Source of the DNA: CAIXPS01 sp034430115
GTDB lineage: Bacteria; Chloroflexota; Anaerolineae; J036; Brachytrichaceae
Direction: 5' to 3'
Assembly: GCA_034430115.1 (NCBI GenBank)
Contig: DAOUFG010000136.1
Location: 1-26,902 of the forward strand
DNA length: 26,902 nt
How positions within the stretch are numbered: the stretch's first letter is position 1; each line of letters opens with the position of its first letter. Under the pieces are notes generated by a model. That model was given only the letters and a program-made list of their open reading frames with translations. It was not told the origin of the DNA and searched no databases. Below are positions 22,178-26,902 of the stretch, piece after piece. Made by a program: the position numbers and the translations under genes.

Positions 22178-24079
22178 ATGAGCACAAAAGTCTCATTGAC
22201 TCGCCGTCAGATGCTCAAGCTCATGGGCGCGACGGGCGCAACGGCTGCACTGGTTGCCTGTGGTGGCGCAACCGCCACACAGTCGCCCACGACGGCTCCC
22301 ACCACGGCTCCGGCCGCTACCGACACTCCTGCAGAGGCCGGTGCTACTGAAGCGGTGACCTCTCCGGTCGCGACTACTGTAGCGGATACACCCGCTGCGA
22401 CGGAAGCAACCGGCCAGGTGAAGAATAGTGTTGGCAAGCTGCTGCCCGCCGACGCAGCGCCGCCAGAACAACAGGTTTATCTGCTCGGAGGCTCCACCAT
22501 TGGAGGCTCCGTGGTCGCTGCCAACCCAGGCACCGACGCGCAGATCACCGGCAGCGTCTATAACCGCTCTGGTATCGTAGATATCTACAATCCGCCACTG
22601 ACCTGGATCGACCATGACTTCAACGTCGTCCCCGGCGTTGCGACAGAGTGGAAAGTGTCGGACGATGGCCTGACCTGGACGTTCAAACTGCGCCAGGACC
22701 TGGCTTGGTCGGATGGCAACGGCACGTGCAACGCCGATGACTTCATCGCCACGATGCAGCACATGGCCGACCCCAAGACGGCCTATGACTTCACATGGTT
22801 CTGGAGCAAGGGCAGCGGCAACATCAAGAACTTTGACGAAGCGGTGGCCGGCACTGCTAAGGTTGACGAAGTGGGCATCGGCAAGGTGGACGACTACACC
22901 CTGACGATGACTACCAGCACCCCGACCCCTTACCTGCCGCGTCTGGCCATGTTCTTCGATCCTTTCAACGCGAAGTTGCTGGCAGAGAAGGGCGCTCAAT
23001 ACATCTCGGACCCCGCGACCTCCGTTGTGTGCGGCCAGTACAAGGTTAAGACCTGGGATCCCACACGGTTCGAAGCCGTCGCCAACGACAAGGCCCCGGA
23101 TGACATCAAGCCGTATGTGGAGCGCATCATCGCCGTCCCGTATCAGAACAACTTCCAGGCTTATCAGGCCGGCCAACTGGATGCCACCTCTGTTTCTACA
23201 CAGGCCGACATCGAGACCGTGCTGAACGATCCTGAACTGAGCAAGGAAGCTACCCCCGACGTCGGCGACTTCCGCACCGACTACTTCTTCTTCGACGTGA
23301 CGCAGGCCCCGTATGACAACGAGAAGTTCCGTCAGGCACTGGCGCACTTGCTGGACCGCGAGAACATCGTCAAGAACATCATCAAGCCAATCCTGGCCAA
23401 GCCCGCTTATGCGTTCCTGGCCCCCGGCTTCCCAGCCGCGAACGAGGAAGCGCTGAAGGATATCCAGGCGTATGACCCTGACAAGGCCAAGCAGTTGTTT
23501 GCTGATTCAGGCGTCAAGGTGGATAAGCTGACCATCATCTACCGCGACGACTATGCGCCTCAGTCTGCCATCTGCGCCGCCTACGCCGATGCCATCAAGA
23601 CGAACCTGGGCATCACTGTCGAGGTGAAGGCCATGCCGACCAAGGAATTCACTGCCGCTTTGCTGGCCAAGCCCAGCCAGGTGGCCTTTGGGTTCGTGTC
23701 TTACGGTATGGACTACATGGACCCCTCGAACATGTTGAGTGTGTTCAAGGGCACCGACCAGGGTGGACGCCACACCTGGAACGACAAGCAGTACACCGAT
23801 CTGTTGGCCGAAGCCGGCCCGATGACCGACGAAGCCAAGCGCACCGCGCTGTATCAGCAGGCTGAGAAGATCTTGACCGAGAGCTGCTCGGCCGTCTTCT
23901 GCAGCCACCGCACGCCGGTGAATATGTGGAAGCCCTACCTGAAGGGTGAAGGGTTCCTGCCTGGCAAGGTCAATACCAACGCCGGTTGGGCATGGCCGGC
24001 CAACTCAGGCCCCAGCATCTACTACTCGAACTTCTACATTGGCGCCGAGGTCTCTAAGGCCACGCGCAACATCCCGTAG
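22178..24079 (+). CDS. ABC transporter solute-binding lipoprotein, oligopeptide/nickel type (SBP_bac_5)
   Basis: 633 residues. The N-terminus SLTRRQMLKLMGATGATAALVAC has a twin-arginine motif (Arg9-Arg10) and a lipobox ending in Cys28, so a Tat-exported lipoprotein is likely. A Thr/Ala/Pro-rich linker spans about residues 30-85. The ligand-binding body follows: GLTWTFKLRQDLAWSDGNGTCNADDFIATMQHM, YFFFDVTQAPYDNEKFRQALAHLLDRENIV, YDPDKAKQLFADSG and ICAAYADAIKTNLGITVEVKAMPTKEFTAAL, in the order expected for family 5 peptide-binding proteins. GGAGG lies 9 bases before the ATG. No permease or ATPase gene follows; two hairpins close the transcript, so it is an orphan binding protein in this window. 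Confidence 0.93.
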   Translation: MSTKVSLTRRQMLKLMGATGATAALVACGGATATQSPTTAPTTAPAATDTPAEAGATEAVTSPVATTVADTPAATEATGQVKNSVGKLLPADAAPPEQQVYLLGGSTIGGSVVAANPGTDAQITGSVYNRSGIVDIYNPPLTWIDHDFNVVPGVATEWKVSDDGLTWTFKLRQDLAWSDGNGTCNADDFIATMQHMADPKTAYDFTWFWSKGSGNIKNFDEAVAGTAKVDEVGIGKVDDYTLTMTTSTPTPYLPRLAMFFDPFNAKLLAEKGAQYISDPATSVVCGQYKVKTWDPTRFEAVANDKAPDDIKPYVERIIAVPYQNNFQAYQAGQLDATSVSTQADIETVLNDPELSKEATPDVGDFRTDYFFFDVTQAPYDNEKFRQALAHLLDRENIVKNIIKPILAKPAYAFLAPGFPAANEEALKDIQAYDPDKAKQLFADSGVKVDKLTIIYRDDYAPQSAICAAYADAIKTNLGITVEVKAMPTKEFTAALLAKPSQVAFGFVSYGMDYMDPSNMLSVFKGTDQGGRHTWNDKQYTDLLAEAGPMTDEAKRTALYQQAEKILTESCSAVFCSHRTPVNMWKPYLKGEGFLPGKVNTNAGWAWPANSGPSIYYSNFYIGAEVSKATRNIP

Positions 24080-24104
24080 ACTTCGCGTAACGCACGTTGT
24101 AAGC

Positions 24105-24127
24105 GAGGGTGGCTCTGTGCCACCCTC
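24105..24127. repeat. Perfect 9-bp hairpin after the solute-binding protein gene
   Basis: GAGGGTGGC (24105-24113) and GCCACCCTC (24119-24127) are perfect complements with loop TCTGT. No T-run follows, so it may protect the 3' end of the mRNA rather than terminate. Confidence 0.6.
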
Positions 24128-24170
24128 ACCGATCTCATCTCCATACGCTGTACGAGTGGATTGAGTATGG

Positions 24171-24229
24171 AAAAAGGCCCCCTGATTTCTTCAGCGCGGT
24201 ATTCCACGCAGAAATTGGGGGCCTTTTTT
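24171..24229. terminator. Bidirectional intrinsic terminator
   Basis: AAAAAGGCCCCC (24171-24182) pairs with GGGGGCCTTTTT (24217-24228), extended by ATTTCT/AGAAAT and GCG/CGC inside. Six T end it on the plus strand, and the A-run gives a T-run on the minus strand. It serves the convergent solute-binding protein and SDR genes. Confidence 0.93.
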
Positions 24230-24252
24230 GATCCGAACGCTATCGTCGGGGA

Positions 24253-25029
24253 TTAGAAGTAACCGTAGGCCAGGTAGCCGCCATCCACGTAGAGCGTCTG
24301 CCCGGTGATGAAGCTGGCCTTCTCGGAAACCAGGAACGACACGCCATCGGCGATGTTATCCATGCTGGCCAGCCGGCCCATCGGAATGCGCCGGGTGATC
24401 GTCTCCAGGTCATAGATGCCCCTGGCGATGTTGGTGCGGGTCATTTCCGTCTCGGTGTGTGAGGGCCCCACGGCATTGACGCGAATCTTGTACTTAGCCC
24501 ACTCGATTGCCAACACTTTCGTGAGCATATCCACCGCAGCCTTGGTGGAGCAATACGAAGCGCGTTCGGGGAATGCCGCCTGCGCCGTCACCGAACTGAT
24601 GTTTACGATGCAACCGCCCCAGCCCTGCTTCACCAGTTGCCGCCCGGCGGCCTGGCAGCAGTAGAACGTGCCGTTCAACTGGATGTTGATCATGCGTTGC
24701 CAATCTTCGGGGGTGACGTCGAGCGACGGCCCTGGCTTGCTGATGCCCGCGCAGTTGACCAATACATCCACGCGCCCGAAGTGCCCCACGGCGTGCGCGA
24801 TCATCTCAGCGCACGAAGCCGGGTCCGCCACGTCCACGCGCACGGGGGTCGCCTGGTAGCCGTTGCGCGTAAATTCCTCGGCGGTTTGTTGGGCGGCTTC
24901 GGGGCGGATGTCGGCAATCACGATCGCGTATCCATCAGCAGCCAGGTGCAAGGCGGATGCTTTGCCGATGCCCTGGGCTGAGCCGGTAACGACGGCCACT
25001 TTCATCGATTGAGGGGTTGATTCTGTCAT
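24253..25029 (-). CDS. Classical short-chain dehydrogenase/reductase
   Basis: 258 residues from the ATG at 25029 (MTESTPQSMKVAVVTGSAQGIG). Motifs: cofactor loop TGSAQGIG (15-22), DVAD (66-69), NCAG (92-95), catalytic Ser146 in VNISSVT, Tyr159 and Lys163 in YCSTK, and the terminal ITGQTLYVDGGY. This is a FabG/sugar-alcohol dehydrogenase-type oxidoreductase. The acidic Asp40 after the second strand suggests NAD(H) preference. The frame runs open to 25119, but the residues before 25029 look non-coding and GAAGTGA sits about 8 bases before this ATG. The gene is alone; the stretch 25030-25373 upstream holds no other gene, only the copper operator and promoter at its far end. Confidence 0.92.
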   Translation of the reverse strand: MTESTPQSMKVAVVTGSAQGIGKASALHLAADGYAIVIADIRPEAAQQTAEEFTRNGYQATPVRVDVADPASCAEMIAHAVGHFGRVDVLVNCAGISKPGPSLDVTPEDWQRMINIQLNGTFYCCQAAGRQLVKQGWGGCIVNISSVTAQAAFPERASYCSTKAAVDMLTKVLAIEWAKYKIRVNAVGPSHTETEMTRTNIARGIYDLETITRRIPMGRLASMDNIADGVSFLVSEKASFITGQTLYVDGGYLAYGYF

Positions 25030-25314
25030 AGTTTTCACTTCAAAATGTAAGATGGCTCCTGTTGGATGCTTCCGGACGTGGCGATGTGTAGTGTAGAGAA
25101 TACGGACCGTCGCCTCCACTCAGCATGCAGGAAAAACGCCGCGAACGAGTTGAATGTACCACAAATGCGCTAGGATAGGGGAGAGCCGGGGGATGTCGGG
25201 CTAGCATAAGAATGACCGCCTGGCGGCTGTAAGTCGCGGCTAGCGACACGAAATGCGCCTGCGCGCACTTATCACGAGCTGGCGTAGGCCGAAGTCTCTC
25301 AGCCGGTAGGAAAG

Positions 25315-25351
25315 TGGTATACTGTGGGCACCCCTCCCACTAGGGGGGGGT
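25315..25351 (+). promoter_or_regulatory. Extended -10 promoter with CsoR-type copper operator
   Basis: TGG followed by TATACT (25315-25323) is an extended -10 element. Just downstream, ACCCCTCCC (25330-25338), ACTA, and GGGGGGGGT (25343-25351) form a 9-bp G/C-rich inverted repeat with one wobble position. Such C-run/G-run palindromes over the start site are the usual binding sites of CsoR-type copper repressors. The genes downstream are copZ and copA. Confidence 0.7.
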
Positions 25352-25373
25352 ATATCAAGGGAGATGTTGAGAC

Positions 25374-25589
25374 ATGGAGAGCAAGACTTTTCGCGTGCCG
25401 AATATTGGGTGTAATGGGTGCGTGCGCACGATTCAGAATGAAGTGTCGCAGGTGCCGGGTGTGAAGACGGTCAAGGCCGATTTGCCGACCAAGATGGTGA
25501 CGGTGACGTATGAAGGCGGCGCGACCTGGGATGCCATCAAAGACAAGCTAATCGAGATCGAATACCCCCCTGAAGAGCAAAAGGCCTGA
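25374..25589 (+). CDS. copZ: Small HMA-domain copper chaperone (CopZ-like)
   Basis: 71 residues forming one heavy-metal-associated domain: ESKTFRVPNIGCNGCVRTIQNEVSQVPGVKTVKADLPTKMVTVTYEG. Cys13 and Cys16 form the CxxC site. The usual Met of GMTCxxC is replaced (NIGCNGC), a variant that keeps the two thiolates. CopZ proteins carry Cu(I) to the CopA ATPase and to copper regulators. GGGAG lies about 10 bases before the ATG. The copA start follows 6 bases after the stop, and a CsoR-type operator precedes the gene, so this is the first gene of a copper-export operon. Other soft metals are possible but less likely. Confidence 0.88.
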   Translation: MESKTFRVPNIGCNGCVRTIQNEVSQVPGVKTVKADLPTKMVTVTYEGGATWDAIKDKLIEIEYPPEEQKA

Positions 25590-25595
25590 GCCATC

Positions 25596-26902
25596 ATGGC
25601 AGAGAACCAGGTCAGCACGATTGAGTTGCCGGTCACTGGCATGACGTGCGTCAACTGTGCAAACACCATCGAGCGCACGTTGAAAAAGACCACCGGTGTA
25701 GGTGTTGCGGCGGTGAACTTTGCCAGCGAACGCGCGCAGGTGCAATATGACCCTGCGCAGGTGACGCCCGCACAACTGGTGGAGCGGGTGCGCCAGGCTG
25801 GCTATGATGTCACGGTGGCGCATGCCGAAATCCCACTCCTGGGCATGACGTGCGCCAATTGTGCCAACACCATCGAGCGCACGCTGAAGAAGCTGCCCGG
25901 CACGGCAGGCGTGAACGTGAATTTTGCCAGCGAGCGCGCGTCGGTGGACTACGTGCCCGGCGCGATCAGCATCGCCGATATGGTGCGCGCCATACGCAAG
26001 GCCGGCTACGACGTGCCCACGGCCAACACTTCCGGCTTGCAAACGGGCGAGGTGGACGTGGAGCAGGCAGCGCGCGAGGCCGAAATTGCCATGCGCCGCC
26101 GGCGGGTGATCGTGGGCATGCTGTTTGCCATCCCCGCCTTCATCCTCAGCATGAGCCGCGACTTCGGCCTGTTGGGGGCGGATGCGATGATGAGCATGTC
26201 CAGCGCGCACGTCATCGTCAATTGGGCCCTGTTCGCGCTGGCGTTGCCCGTGCAGGCCTATGTGGGCTACCCCTATTACGTGCATGGCTATAAGTCACTG
26301 CGCAACGGCGCGGCCAATATGGACGTGCTGGTGGCATTGGGCTCGTCGGTGGCGTTCCTCTATTCGCTGCTGGTATTGTTAGGGGTGTTTGGCGGGCATA
26401 TCTATTTCGAGACGTCGGCGGTGATCCTGGCGCTCATCAGCATTGGCAAATACCTGGAGGCCAAAGCCAAGGGCCGCACCAGCGAAGCGATCAAGCGCCT
26501 GGTGAACCTGCGCCCCAAGACGGCGCGCGTGGTGCGAGACGGCCAGGAGATGGACCTGCCCGTGGAGCAGATCAACGTGGGCGACGTGGTGATCGCGCAT
26601 CCCGGCGAGCGCATCGCCGTGGATGGCATCGTCGTCGAGGGCCGCAGCGCCGTGGACGAGAGCATGCTCACCGGCGAAAGCCTGCCGCTGGATAAGAAAC
26701 CCGGCGACCAGGTGATCGGCGGGACGGTGAACAAAGAGGGCCTGCTGCGCTATGAGACGGCGCGCGTGGGCAAAGACACTGCCCTGGCCCAGATCATTCG
26801 CCTGGTGGAGCAGGCCCAGGGCAGCAAAGCGCCGATCCGGGCGCTGGCCGATAAAGTGTCGGCGGTGTTTGTGCCGGCGGTGTTGCTGGCGGCATTACTC
26901 AC
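25596..26902 (+). CDS. copA: Copper-exporting P1B-type ATPase (partial, C-terminus outside window)
   Basis: The frame is open from the ATG at 25596 to the window end, 435 codons. Two N-terminal HMA domains carry GMTCVNC (Cys18/Cys21) and GMTCANC (Cys86/Cys89). The membrane part begins near residue 168 (RRVIVGMLFAIPAFILSMSRDF), and NMDVLVALGSSVAFLYSLL and YFETSAVILALISIGKYLEAKAKGRTSEAIKRL follow, as in CopA. The actuator domain has TGES (359-362) in VDESMLTGESLPLDKKPGDQVIGGTVN. The CPC transport motif, the phosphorylation DKTGT and the nucleotide domain lie beyond the edge. It pumps Cu(I) out of the cytoplasm and is fed by the adjacent CopZ. The two HMA domains are unusually alike, suggesting recent duplication. 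Confidence 0.95.
   Translation, partial: MAENQVSTIELPVTGMTCVNCANTIERTLKKTTGVGVAAVNFASERAQVQYDPAQVTPAQLVERVRQAGYDVTVAHAEIPLLGMTCANCANTIERTLKKLPGTAGVNVNFASERASVDYVPGAISIADMVRAIRKAGYDVPTANTSGLQTGEVDVEQAAREAEIAMRRRRVIVGMLFAIPAFILSMSRDFGLLGADAMMSMSSAHVIVNWALFALALPVQAYVGYPYYVHGYKSLRNGAANMDVLVALGSSVAFLYSLLVLLGVFGGHIYFETSAVILALISIGKYLEAKAKGRTSEAIKRLVNLRPKTARVVRDGQEMDLPVEQINVGDVVIAHPGERIAVDGIVVEGRSAVDESMLTGESLPLDKKPGDQVIGGTVNKEGLLRYETARVGKDTALAQIIRLVEQAQGSKAPIRALADKVSAVFVPAVLLAALL

Noticed and set aside
22193..23347. A 384-codon open frame on the minus strand
   Set aside because: It is antisense to the solute-binding protein gene and shows no domain or ribosome binding site.
25030..25119. N-terminal extension of the SDR to an upstream start
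   Set aside because: The added residues are unlike any SDR N-terminus, and the ATG at 25029 has a better ribosome binding site directly before the cofactor-binding strand.

Overview
The window looks like a chromosomal segment of a moderately GC-rich bacterium, most likely a Chloroflexota (Anaerolineae/Caldilineae-like) genome. This is an inference from gene content and style: MutS2 with a Smr tail, an M29 aminopeptidase, a Tat-type lipoprotein with a long Thr/Ala/Pro linker, PadR-controlled efflux, apparently leaderless genes, and several families of word-like palindromic repeats between genes. I see no rRNA, tRNA, CRISPR array, transposase or phage gene. Both ends cut through genes: an AI-2E-type transporter at the left and a copper P-type ATPase at the right.

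Layout. 1-3354 (minus): mutS2 followed by an AI-2E family permease. 3394-3545: intergenic region with three phased GATTGTGC boxes. 3546-4887 (plus): an atypical SDR and a truncated SRPBCC remnant. 4888-6571 (minus): a Yip1-like membrane protein with its terminator, then a TSUP permease. 6780-7883 (minus): an M29 aminopeptidase, flanked on both sides by the same kind of GATTGGAGATT low-complexity repeat. 8060-11866 (plus): an Eis-like acetyltransferase, a short structured RNA with its own promoter and terminator, an ABC-F ATPase, and an OsmC protein. 11944-12843 (minus): a compact group of three small genes (membrane/coiled-coil protein, small unknown protein, HTH protein). 13029-14289: an L,D-transpeptidase (minus) and a HAD phosphatase (plus), divergent. 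14302-16833 (minus): a PadR regulator, a small membrane protein and a TetA-like MFS exporter behind a near-consensus promoter with a perfect palindromic operator. 17005-19200: a UbiB/ABC1 kinase and a VOC protein, divergent from overlapping promoters. 19310-21083 (minus): a beta-lactamase-fold serine hydrolase and an esterase. 21197-24079 (plus): a VTT/DedA membrane protein and an oligopeptide-type solute-binding lipoprotein with a long leader. 24253-25029 (minus): a classical SDR. 25315-26902 (plus): a copper-export operon (copZ, copA) behind a CsoR-type operator.

How the genes work together. Three units are clear. PadR, the small membrane protein and the MFS exporter form an efflux operon that PadR probably autoregulates. 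CopZ and CopA form a copper chaperone/exporter pair under a G/C-rich inverted repeat typical of CsoR sites, although csoR itself is not in the window. The promoter/short-ORF/hairpin/terminator block ahead of the ABC-F gene has the layout of an attenuation leader, but may equally be a stand-alone small RNA. The three small genes at 11944-12843 could not be matched to a known system. They and the RNA at about 9449-9622 are the best candidates for something undescribed.
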